Shown in pieces: positions 30,747-40,600 of a stretch of DNA of 64,000 nucleotides (its first letter is position 1; every line of letters starts with the position of its first letter). A program made the translations under genes and the position numbers. The notes under the pieces were generated by a model. That model was not told the DNA's origin. It searched no databases and saw only the letters and a list, made by a program, of their open reading frames with translations. The DNA is from Candidatus Aegiribacteria sp. MLS_C. Lineage in GTDB: Bacteria > Fermentibacterota > Fermentibacteria > Fermentibacterales > JCC-6. Location of the stretch: the NCBI GenBank assembly GCA_002030045.1, contig LQBI01000002.1, positions 186,001-250,000 of the forward strand, read 5' to 3'.

Positions 30747-31246
30747 CGCTCCCGGATCCCGTTTTCGAGCATCTCCACGAACAGCCCTGGATTCCCCGGG
30801 GAGACGACCAGGATCCCCGAGACGGATTCTATGAGCACGCAGTTGCGGTGGTAGGTGACGTAGGCCCTGAAGCTGCCCAGACGGCCGCTCCTGAACCTTC
30901 CGGAGAAGCTGAAGAGCCCTCCGTTGCCCCAGGTCCTGATGGCGCCGGTCATCGCTTTCGGGTCGTGCTCCACCCTTCGAAGGACTCCCAGCGCTATGTC
31001 AGTGTTCCACAGAAGGCGCTTCACGGATATTCCCTCTCCGGTGATCCGGTAGCCCCTGACCGTAAGAAGCAGGGCCGGGGCCAGCACGGCCGGCGGGACC
31101 ACCAGGTAGAGCGCGGTCTGGAGAGGTGTCCGTACATCACCGAAGACTGCCATCCCTGCGAAGATACCTAACAGCAGCGCAGTAACCAGGAAGCTGATCA
31201 CCTTCAGATGAGTGCCCCAGGGGGCGTCGAAGCAGGTCCCTTCCAT
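30743..31246 (-). CDS. membrane protein with bacterial PH-like domain
   Basis: A 167-residue protein. Two hydrophobic segments lie at about 14-36 and 42-63. The rest reads as a bacterial PH (DUF304-type) beta domain: YRITGEGISVKRLLWNTDIAL, AYVTYHRNCVLIESVSGILVV and SPGNPGLFVEML. Such proteins sit in the cytoplasmic membrane and their role is mostly unknown. Translationally coupled to DUF1847 downstream. Nothing catalytic is seen. Confidence 0.7.
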   Translation of the reverse strand: MEGTCFDAPWGTHLKVISFLVTALLLGIFAGMAVFGDVRTPLQTALYLVVPPAVLAPALLLTVRGYRITGEGISVKRLLWNTDIALGVLRRVEHDPKAMTGAIRTWGNGGLFSFSGRFRSGRLGSFRAYVTYHRNCVLIESVSGILVVSPGNPGLFVEMLENGIRER

Positions 31247-31385
31247 TATGCACCTTCCGTCACGAACAACTGATTACGGGTAATCTAAGACCTGAGACCC
31301 TCCTCTCCAAGGAGCGGGCTTTTCCCGGGCCTGCGGGGAAGCTATCTCTTTCCCGAACGGCCGAACTGCACAAAGGGGTTTTCTC

Positions 31386-32272
31386 ATGTGGATCAGTAAG
31401 TATTTCGGTCTCGATGGGCGCGGGACTTCCGTGAGGAGGGAGGTCAGTGCGGGAGCCACTACTTTTCTGACCACGGCCTACATAATCGTGGTGAACCCGG
31501 CCATCCTCTCCGCGGCGGGGATTCCCAGGGGACCGTCCAAGGTTGCAGCGGTGCTGAGCGCCTTCTTCGGCACCAAGCTCATGGGGCTGTACGCCAGGAG
31601 GCCCTTCGCAGTGGACCCATACACGGGAGAGAACGCGTTCATTGCCTGCACCGTGACCGGCGTCCTCGGATACTAGCGGCAGACAGCACCGGGAGCTGTC
31701 TTTATCGGTGGTGTTCTCTTCACCGCACTGACACTGGCCGGAGCCGGGAGCTGGCTGGCTGAAGCCGTTCCCGCCGGGCTGAAGACAGCCTTCGCGGTGG
31801 GCATAGGCCTCTTCCTGTGCTTCATAGGCCTGAACGACACGGGGCTTGTGACCGCGGGAGTTACCGGAGCGCCTGCGGCCTTCGGTGACATAGGCAGCAC
31901 GCCCGTACTCCCGGCCTTTCGTGTGGGTGTGGAGCCCTCATGATAGGCATAGCGGTCACCACCACCGCCGCCTTCCTGCCGGGAACGGTCCCCGTTCCTT
32001 CCTCCATCTTGAGCATGCCGTCCTCCATCTTCGGCATCCTCATGAAGTTCGATTTGGCAGGCGATCTGTCGTGGGGCTTCATCTCCGTACTGCTTACAGT
32101 ATTCGTCATGGATTTCGTTGACACCATGGGAACACTGCTGGGTCTTTCCTGCAGGGCGTGTCTGCTGACCTGGCCGCTGTTCAAGACGGTAACCGGGAAG
32201 TACCGTCAGGTGCCGGCCGGACTCTGGGTGCTGGCCGCGCTGTCACTGCTCTACTACGCGTTCGGGGCGTGA
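31386..32272 (+). pseudogene. decayed NCS2/AzgA-type purine permease
   Basis: Three fragments of one AzgA-like transporter lie in order. The first (96 codons) has TTFLTTAYIIVVNPAILSAAG and GENAFIACTVTGVLGY, then TAG where relatives have Ser in GYSWQ. The same frame continues RQTAPGAVFIGGVLFTALTL, KTAFAVGIGLFLCFIGLNDT, to TGA at about 31940. A shifted frame then reads MIGIAVTTTAAFLPG and VFVMDFVDTMGTLLGLSCRA before jumping straight to what looks like the C-terminal helix. The functional family is about 430-480 residues; here the total is about 290, so a large internal part is lost. Stop, frameshift and deletion together mean true decay, not one sequencing error. Confidence 0.85.
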
Positions 32273-32338
32273 AGGGAGAAAAGGAGTTGACTTCGGTCCA
32301 CGACCTGTAGATTCTCTGTCAGGTCTGGAGGTAGTGTG

Positions 32339-35086
32339 ATGTACACGACCGACGGGAAAGGCGAAGGGACTCCCGAGGAACGGAAGGGCGAGCGCCTCCT
32401 GGGCGAAGGCAGTTACGAGAAGGCCGGAGAGCATTTCCTCGAAGCCTCGACGGCCCGGCCTGAGGAAAGGGGCCGGCTTCTTCACAGGGCCGCGGTGTCC
32501 TTCTGGAAAGCCGGGCTCTATGACAGGGCGGTAGAGGTATTCAGGAACGCCATCAACGAGTTCCACCGCCTGGGAGACACATCGGGCGAGGCCCGCAACC
32601 TCCTGGGCCTGGGAGCAAGCTACCACGGTCTCAACAGGATGTCAGAAGCGTACAAGGTCGTCCATGACTCACTTGAACGGGCCGAGTCGGCAGGTGACCT
32701 GAAGACGGTCACCGCGGCAACCTCCTGGCTGGGAATAATATGCAAGGACCAGGGAGACTTCAATCTGGCCCTCGAGCATCACCTGAAGGCCCTGGAGCTG
32801 AGCCGTCAGACAGGCAGTGACAGTGAACTCTCCTCCGCCATGAACAGCCTGGGTCTGACCTACTACCACATGGGTGACTACAGCAGGGCCATGGAGCAGT
32901 TCCGGGAGGCCCTCGGAATACAGAGGGAGCAGGAAGACTCCTGGGGGCTCCCGGATACCCTTAACAGCATGGGAATGGTCCTGAGGAGGATGGGCCGGCA
33001 TCAGGAGGCGATGGATCATTACCGGCAGGCCCTGGAGGCCAGGAAGAGGGTCGGAGGAAGGGCCAGGACCGCCAATGTGCTGAACAACATGGGCAACCTC
33101 TACGCCGAGATGGGGGATATCGACAGCGCCATCCATTGTCATGAGGAAGCCCTCTCCATCAGGAGGTCCATATCCAGCAGGAGCGGGACCGCCTCCTCCC
33201 TGCTTAACATGGGCGATGCCTACAGGCAGGATGGAAGGCTCTCCATGGCCGCGGAATGCCTGGAGGCCAGCCTGGGCTGCCAGCAGAACAACAGGCCGGA
33301 CGAGGTAATGCTGAGCACCCTGAGGATGCTGGCCCAGGTCAGGCACTCCATGGGGAACGACGAGGAAGCCTACAGGCTGGGCGAGAAGGCCCTTGAACTC
33401 TCCGCAGAACTCTACCGCGAACAGGTGGACAAGAGGCTCATGGAATCCAGGGAGATCCTCGAGACGGAGCACAGGGTGCGGGAGGCAAGGCTGCTGGTCT
33501 CGAAGAACAGGAAGCTCCAGGACCTCTCCCGAATGCTGTCCTCCCAGAAGGAGCAGCTCCAGCTGATACTTGACTACGTGCCGGCGGCGATCCTCTTCAC
33601 CGACGGGGAGGGAACGGTCATCCGCCTGAACCGCTACGCTGCGGCCCTGTGCGGCAGGGAACCAAGGGACGCCGTGGGCTGTAGCGCCACCGGGATCCTG
33701 GGATCCCTGGGAAGGACCATCCACCAGGTTTCGGGTGACCCCGAAGCACCCCCGGTTCCCATACTCGACCTGGAGGAGGATATCTTCCTTGAAGATGCGC
33801 CCCGAACCTTCCTCTGTCACAGGGTCCCGTACCGGGATGCCTCCGGCGAGATCACGGGGACAGTGCTCTTCGCGGTGGACATCACGGACAGGAAGAGGGC
33901 CGAGACGAGAAGGAAGGAGATCGAGGCCCTCTCCAGCAGGAACAAGAGGCTGGAGAGCCTGGGATACCTGGCAGGGAGCATCGCCCACGATTTCAACAAC
34001 ATTCTGCTGGGAATAATGGGCAACGTGGAACTGGTTCTGGGAAGGACCACCGACGCGTCGGACCGAAGCAATCTCGAGAAGGCCTCGGAAGGTTCCCGAA
34101 GGGCCGCGGCGCTCTGCGACCAGCTGCTGGCCTTCTCCGGGGGAGGCAATTTCACTCTCAAGCGGCTGGACCTGTCCTCCGAGGTATCATTCATTCTGAG
34201 ATCGATGTCCTTCGACCCGGACATGGGCATGCAGTTTTCCATGGACCTTGCAGAAGACCTTCCCGAGATAGAGCTCTCGCCTTCTCAGCTGAGGCTTACG
34301 ATCAGTAACCTCGTGGGCGTCATCGGTGAACGGATGGGAGATTCAAGGCAGCTCTCGGTGGCTACCGGAAGGGTCAGGGCCGACTCCGGATATCTTCGCT
34401 CCGTACTGCACGAAACCACTGCGGGGGAGGGGGAATACCTCTATCTTGATGTGGACGGCCCTTCCCCGGAACTCTCAACCGAGGAGTTCAGGGCGATGTT
34501 CGATCCTTTCACTACTTCCGACGTACTGAAGACCGACCTCAGGATGCCGGCGGTACACGGCATGCTGAGGTCCCTGGGAGGTTTCATCACCCCCGGTGAG
34601 CAGGGGGCGCCGGGATTCAGAGTCAGGGTGCATTTCCCCTGCGCACACGGCAGCGCTTCCGTGACCGAAGCGTACGGTTCCGGCGGGGCGCCGGCGGAGG
34701 AGAAGCCGGCCGGGGTCCGTGCAGGCGGAGCGGTCCTGATCGTGGACGACGAGGATTCCGTGAGGGAAACGGCAGAGGAGATGCTCGCCTCGATGGGCTA
34801 TGCGGTATCGACCTGCTCCGGAGGCCCGAGTGCGCTCAGAGTGCTGAAGGAAAGGGGCGGGGAGATAGGATGCATGCTCCTTGACATCACCATGCCCGAC
34901 ATGAGCGGCCATGAGGTGATAAGGGAGGTTTCGGCACTGTACCCCGATGTCAGGGTGATACTGACCAGCGGTTTCGCGGAGAGGATGGTCATTGAATCCA
35001 GGGACAATCCCTGCTACAGGGGATTCCTCAAGAAACCCTACTCCATGGACGAACTCAGGGAGGCCGTGGAGAAAGCCATTCGCTGA
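32339..35086 (+). CDS. TPR-PAS-histidine kinase-receiver hybrid with degenerate ATPase
   Basis: A 915-residue signalling protein; ATG with GGAGG. Residues about 1-370 are tetratricopeptide repeats (at least eight, for example MGDYSRAMEQFREALGIQRE). A PAS domain follows (YVPAAILFTDGEGTVIRLNR, about 418-520). The phospho-acceptor box is SIAHDFNNILLGI with His550. The ATPase domain is eroded: the N box reads NLVGVIGERM, the G1 box DVDGPSPEL, and the G2 box DLRMPAVHG in place of GLGL; only the FDPFTTS box is normal. The C-terminal receiver is intact (VDDED, phospho-Asp849 in LLDITMPDM, FLKKPY). It has no membrane segment. It may be a pseudokinase scaffold or be phosphorylated by another kinase. 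Confidence 0.85.
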   Translation: MYTTDGKGEGTPEERKGERLLGEGSYEKAGEHFLEASTARPEERGRLLHRAAVSFWKAGLYDRAVEVFRNAINEFHRLGDTSGEARNLLGLGASYHGLNRMSEAYKVVHDSLERAESAGDLKTVTAATSWLGIICKDQGDFNLALEHHLKALELSRQTGSDSELSSAMNSLGLTYYHMGDYSRAMEQFREALGIQREQEDSWGLPDTLNSMGMVLRRMGRHQEAMDHYRQALEARKRVGGRARTANVLNNMGNLYAEMGDIDSAIHCHEEALSIRRSISSRSGTASSLLNMGDAYRQDGRLSMAAECLEASLGCQQNNRPDEVMLSTLRMLAQVRHSMGNDEEAYRLGEKALELSAELYREQVDKRLMESREILETEHRVREARLLVSKNRKLQDLSRMLSSQKEQLQLILDYVPAAILFTDGEGTVIRLNRYAAALCGREPRDAVGCSATGILGSLGRTIHQVSGDPEAPPVPILDLEEDIFLEDAPRTFLCHRVPYRDASGEITGTVLFAVDITDRKRAETRRKEIEALSSRNKRLESLGYLAGSIAHDFNNILLGIMGNVELVLGRTTDASDRSNLEKASEGSRRAAALCDQLLAFSGGGNFTLKRLDLSSEVSFILRSMSFDPDMGMQFSMDLAEDLPEIELSPSQLRLTISNLVGVIGERMGDSRQLSVATGRVRADSGYLRSVLHETTAGEGEYLYLDVDGPSPELSTEEFRAMFDPFTTSDVLKTDLRMPAVHGMLRSLGGFITPGEQGAPGFRVRVHFPCAHGSASVTEAYGSGGAPAEEKPAGVRAGGAVLIVDDEDSVRETAEEMLASMGYAVSTCSGGPSALRVLKERGGEIGCMLLDITMPDMSGHEVIREVSALYPDVRVILTSGFAERMVIESRDNPCYRGFLKKPYSMDELREAVEKAIR

Positions 35087-35113
35087 GACACCCGGGCGGA
35101 GGCCAAAGCCTTC

Positions 35114-37546
35114 TCAGATCTTCTTCCTCCTGAGCATGTTCGCGTTTGTCACCACGGTTATCGAACTCGTGGCCATTGCGATCTCGGCCAGAACCGGGTG
35201 CATGTATCCGATCACTGCCAGGGGGATCATCACGATGTTGTAGAAAAACGCCCAGAACAGGTTCTGGCGTATCTTCCTGAAGGTTTCCCTGCTCAGCCTC
35301 ACCGCTCTGGACACACCCTCGAGGTCCCCCCTTATGAGGGCGATGTCACTGGTCTCGATAGCAACGTCCGTCCCTGTTCCCAGGGCTATGCCCACGTCCG
35401 CTGCAGCCAGTGCTGGAGCGTCATTGATGCCGTCGCCGACGAAGACCACCTTCCCGTACCGTTCCCGCAGCTTTTCTATCTCCCGCACCTTGCCTTCGGG
35501 CAGCACTTCGGCAACCACGCTGCCTATTCCGGCTCCGTCCGCCACCGCCCGTGCGGTAACCGCATTGTCACCGCTTATCATCACCACTTCGAGCCCCATG
35601 TCCCTCAGTTCGGCCACCGTTCCTGAAGCACCCTCCTTCAGCGTATCGGCGACGCCCAGCATTCCCGCAGGTCTTCCGTCCAGGCTGACTATCATCGCTG
35701 TCCTGCCCTGTTCCTCGATCCCTCTGACCTCGCTCTCCAGTCCGGACAGATCCAGGCCTCTCTCCCTCATGAGACCGATGGAGCCGACGATCAGCCTTCT
35801 GCCGTCAAGAAGGGCCTCAACGCCTCTTCCCCTCACCGCCCTGAAACCCTCGACCTCGCGAAGCGTCAGATCCCGCTCCTCCGCTTTCCTGACCACGGCA
35901 CCGGCCAGAGGATGTTCGCTTCCCCTCTCGATGGAAGCGGTTATTCCGAGCAGTTCATTCTCGCCGAAACCTTCACGGGGAACGATGTCCGTGACCACTG
36001 GGGATCCCCTTGTCAGCGTTCCGGTCTTGTCGAAGGCTATGACCCCTGCCTCCCTCATGGTCTGTATGGCGGCGCCCGTCCTGATCAGGATTCCCTTCTC
36101 GGCGCCCATTCCGCTGCCCACCATTATGGCCGTGGGAGTGGCCAGGCCGAGGGCGCAGGGACACGCGATGACGAACACCGAGACCATGGCCACCAGCGCC
36201 AGGGTAAGGTTACCCAGACCCGGTTGCACCCAGGGGAGGAATTCACCCGCCCGAAGGATGCCGCCCATGACTTCCGGCATCAGCATGTGAATAAGGAAGG
36301 TGAGCAGCGCGGTGAGCATGACCGCCGGGACGAACCAGCCGGTGATCCTGTCCGCAAGGGCCTGTATGGGAACCCTGGAGGCCTGGGCCTCCTCCACCAT
36401 TCTTATAACCTGCGCCAGGAAGGTCTCCTTTCCTATCCTGGTGGCCCTGACCCTTATGAGACCGTCACCGTTGACAGTGGCCCCGATGACCTGGTCACCC
36501 GGCCCCTTTCTGACCGGCATGGATTCGCCGGTGGCCATCGATTCGTCGATGTGGGACTCGCCGGAAACCACCTCTCCGTCGGTGGGCACCTTGCCGCCCG
36601 GCCGTACTACCATGATGTCGCCCCTCTGCAGCTCGTCCACCGGAACCTCCACCTGACGTCCCTCCCTCTCGACGGTGGCGGCGAAGGCTCCCAGTTCCAT
36701 CAGCTTCCTGATGGCCCTGGAGGCCTTTCCCTGGGCATTCTGCTCCACGTATCGGCCGGTGAGATGGAAGGCCATTATCATGGCGGACACTCCGGCATAG
36801 CTGGTTATTGGGAAGACCAGGGAGGCCGGTCCCGTCAGGAAGGAGATACCGCTCCCCAGCATTATCAGGGTATCCATGTTGGGATGCATGCCTGCGGCCG
36901 CCCTGAAACCGCTGAAGAAAGTGCTGCCCCCCGCCCATGCCAGGACCGGTAGGGCCAGTGCCATCATTCCCCACCTGTAGACATCCATGGAAGGCCATGC
37001 GACACCGAAAAGCATTTCGGGCACCATCCATACGACTGCCAGGGAGGTGAAGACCCATGCGGCGAGCATCCTCCTCCTGGATTCCCCGAGCTTCCTCTCC
37101 ATACGGTCTTCCGTGAGATCGCCGGCGGTCCCGGCGACATGGTAGCCCGCCTTCTCCACCATACCCGCTATCTCCCCGGGGGTAACCACCGTATCCACGA
37201 ACGTGACCGATGCCCTGTCGGTGGCGAGATTGACCGATGCCTGAAGAACGCCCTCCATGTTTTCCAGGGTCGATGCTATCGTCGCGGCGCAGGACGCGCA
37301 GGACATTCCCTCTATGTCCAGGGATATGGTCTCTGCGTGGACATCATATCCCGCTCCCCTCACCGCCTCTACCAGTGACAGAAGGTCGACCGGTCCATCA
37401 GTTGTGACCGTTGCCTTCTCCGAAGCCAGGCTGACAACGGCTTCCCTAACCCCTTCCACCTTCTGCAGCGCCCCGGTCACGTGCCTTACGCATGCCGCTC
37501 AGGTCATGCCCTCTATCGGCAGTACCAGCTTCCTTACGTCCTTCAT
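35114..37546 (-). CDS. copA: copper-type P1B ATPase (CopA) with in-frame UGA in first metal-binding motif
   Basis: An 810-residue heavy-metal pump if read from the ATG at 37546, which has GGAGAG five bases away. The first HMA domain reads PIEGMT-(UGA)-AACVRHV. The UGA at 37499-37501 replaces the first Cys of GMTCxxC (residue 16), so it is a candidate selenocysteine. Without readthrough, a GTG at 37480 would give 788 residues with a broken HMA. The second HMA is normal (IEGMSCASC). Pump motifs: GESMPV (actuator), [40 protein letters not shown]. It should export Cu(I). It lies 130 bp downstream of the giant C25 gene and has its own likely promoter. Confidence 0.9.
37465..37495 (-). promoter_or_regulatory. 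candidate SECIS-like stem-loop after the copA UGA
   Basis: Starting 3 nt after the UGA, the transcript can form a 7-bp stem GCA(U)GCGU / GCGCUGC with one bulged U, as in bacterial SECIS hairpins. The 16-nt loop begins AAGG and can pair GG/CC internally. An alternative shorter hairpin is UGCGU-AAGGC-ACGUG. The UGA-to-loop distance (11-15 nt) is short for known elements. This is a drawing by eye, not a folded prediction. Confidence 0.35.
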
Positions 37547-37590
37547 TCGACTCTCCAGTGTCAGATGGCTCTGCGTTCAGCTTTGAAGAC

Positions 37591-37619
37591 AGGATATGTC
37601 ATGAAGACCGCCGGGTCAA
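37591..37619 (-). promoter_or_regulatory. likely copA promoter
   Basis: TTGACC, a 17-bp spacer and TATCCT point towards copA, with about 45-50 bp to its ATG. A small GACA-N5-TGTC inverted repeat overlaps the -10 box and might be an operator, though it is short. It supports the ATG at 37546 as the real start, upstream of the UGA. Confidence 0.5.
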
Positions 37620-37676
37620 ATACCGCTGCGTGGATCGTGGAGGTCGCCTAAGGTGCCGGACCCCGGCGGGAAGCAA

Positions 37677-40600
37677 TCATCGGGTCAGGAGAGGTACCGT
37701 GAACCGGCGGTCCCCGGAGGGCATTCCGCGGACGAGGACTCCGTATATCCCGGAGGGAAGATGTCCGGTGTCCAGTGGTATGATGCTGTGTCCCGCCTCC
37801 AGTCCGCCGGTCTCCAGAGCCGCAGTGAGCCTCCCGTCCATGGAGTAGACCAGTGCTTCCAGTCCGCCGGGAACACGCGAGGGGAGTTCCAGTGACAGGA
37901 ATATGCATCCGGAGACGCTCCTGACGCTGCATGCCCCCTCTGCGGGGACTGTGACCGCCTGTCCTGCGACCGTCCGGTTGCCGGACTCGTCCAGCTCACC
38001 GTAGCGGTCATCGGGGTCCAGGACCACGGTCAGCGGCTCGTCGAAGGGTATTCCCCGGTCCAGGGGAATGGCCACCGTGAACAGTCCGTCCCTGAGATCC
38101 AGGAATGCGGACCCGCAGGGCGTACCGTCAGACTCGAGAACCCTTACCTCAACGGGCCGGGAGACCCTTTCCTCCCCTGCGGAACGGATGCCGCCGGAAC
38201 CGGTGATCTCCACTTCGGCTATCATTAACGGGCAGCCGTCCCCGAAGGTTGAGGTGTCTTCCGCGCGCCGGACCGATCCCAGGTGCAGTTCCAGCCCCGG
38301 ATCGAATGGTATGGAGTTGTAGAAGCCGCTCCTGAGTGCATTGTCCTGGTACATGTGCCACCCCCTGTCGTCGTAGAGGAATTCATCGAGGCTGTACAGG
38401 GTGGCTAACCCCGAGTAGTCCACATGAAGTACCTCGGGAACGCCGTTCCCGTCCAGGTCGCACAACGCGGGAGCGCTCCATCCGGCATCCCTTGACCAGG
38501 CGGGGAACCCGTCTATCATGGAGCTTCCCGTGGAGGGGCTGAATCCGCACAAGAGGGAAGAGTAGCACGAGAAGACCGGCATTCCCGGCGCGCCTGAAGC
38601 GGAGAGGAGCCCCGAAACCGGCTGCGACCTTACGTAGTGCCCTCCCTCCTCCAGTATCGGGTTGAACTGGATGGTGTCGCTCACGAAGGAGGTCTCGCCG
38701 GTGGCGAGGTCCCATGCGTAAAGCAGTCCCTCTTTCAGGAACAGGCCGTCGTTGAGCATGTAAAGGAGGTCGAGGTCGGAGTCTCCGTCGGGGTCGCCAA
38801 GGGCCGGCCCGGGGATGTTGCCCCAGAAGTCGCTGCCTGGAAGCCAGTCCGTGGACCATGCGAGGGTCATCCGGCCGGGTCCTCCGTCCAGCTGGTAGAC
38901 GAAGGCTTTCTTTTCCGTACCGCAGGGATCCACTGTGGAGGCGATGCCGGCCAGGTAGAACTCCCCGTCCTGCTCGGCAGAAGCGATGGTCCCGAAGACA
39001 CGGGCGTATTCGCCGCCTGTGTCAAGCTCGTACAGGTTCCTGCGGGCGATCACCGCCGGCTCGTCATGTTCGAAATCCACCACCGTGAGAGCGGTGCCCG
39101 CCCCTGTGCCGATGCTGGTGACGATGAGCTCCTCCAGCCCGTCGCAGTCGAAATCCACCGCCGTCGGCGAGTTGTAGAAGCAACTGAACAGGTCCAGCGG
39201 GAACTCCGGACCGAAGTCGGTCCACTGCCCGTCGGGGGTCATGCGCCAGACACAGAGCTGCGCATCAGTTCCGAAATGGCCCCTCGTCCTGAGCGCAATC
39301 TCCAGGGACTCCCCGCCGTCGGCCTGGAAGAGGACGGGAGTCCCGGCCACCACTGGGGATGCCGCCTGCTGGTTCACTCCGGTCTGTGCTATCTCGTCGC
39401 AGCTCCAGCAGCCTTCAAGCCGGCGGTATAGAAGGACGCCGACCCTCTCCTGTCCCTCTACCTCTATGCTCTTCTGGCAGGTGACCACGATCTCGTTGCC
39501 GGGGGTTCCGTCAACGTTTCCCACCGCGCAGCCGAGGGACCTGTCGAAATCGTATCCCGGAGGAGGTTCCAGTACCGTGAAGGACGCGTCCCTCTCTATC
39601 AGGTATACACTGCCGAAGGATGTCGCCACCACCAGCTCAGGGTATCCGTCCATGTCAATATCGGCCACGGCGGGTCCGCCTCCGGGCGACCCCGAAAGCT
39701 GCAGAGGCCACCCGGGCACTGCCGGTCTGGAGGTGTTGGCAGTCACTTCCGCGGGCTCGGATTCCCTGCCTATCTCATCGATGGCGGTCACGAGCACCAG
39801 GTATTCGCGGCCGGGCTCCAGTCCCTCCACGGTGGCCTGGTTGACCGGTAGAGGGAGGGGAAAGACCCTGCTGACGCTCCCGCCGTCCACCAGGTAGAGG
39901 TAGTAGGCCGTCGCCTCGGGGCATCCCTGGTGGTCCCAGACCAGGCTGACGGTCTCCTGGCCGGTCTCGTATATCCCTGCCCCAACCGGCGGCTGGATTG
40001 TGTCGGACTGCATGCCGCTGACCAGATCCACCTCCACCGTCCTTACCACAGAAGAACCCGCCTTTGAGAGCGCTACGATGTCGAAAGTACACCTCGGGAA
40101 TCCCTGCCGCAGCCAGCTGGACCGGGGTTCCACCGGCAGAACGGTCAGCCGGAGCTCTTCCTCGAGATCGATCACGCCCCCGGGTTCAAGCTGCGGGATG
40201 AACAGGGTATCCGCCCTGAAAGGTTCCGGAGGACTCAGGTTGCCCACCGTAAGCCTGATATCCCTTCCCTCCCCCAGGCCGCTGTTCACCAGCAGAATAT
40301 CGGAGATCCGCACCACGGCGCGGCCCCCGGTCGAGTTTTCCGCAAGGGGATCCATGCAGGTCACCTGGTACTGGTCGGAACATACCGTCAGCTTCAGATC
40401 GGAGACCCAGCGGCGGGGTCCGCCTCCTTCCATGGTGGAAAGGACCAGCCTGAACCCGATGTCCGAGTACTCAGGGACCCCCTTCTCTATCTCCACCACG
40501 AGGGGATCCAGCGACTCAACGGAGGAATCCGCCTCCACATCCGGGAAGAGGCAGGACCAGTCGTGAAGGGCCTTAACGTACTGGCCGCCTGATACGATCT

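Noticed and set aside
31247-31385. A purine riboswitch before the broken permease
   Set aside because: No three-way-junction core with the expected conserved loops was found by eye; only a weak GC hairpin is present.
32669-33988. A 439-codon open frame opposite the TPR-kinase gene
   Set aside because: Composition rich in Leu-Gln-His-Pro-Gly without motifs; it is the antisense of conserved TPR repeats.
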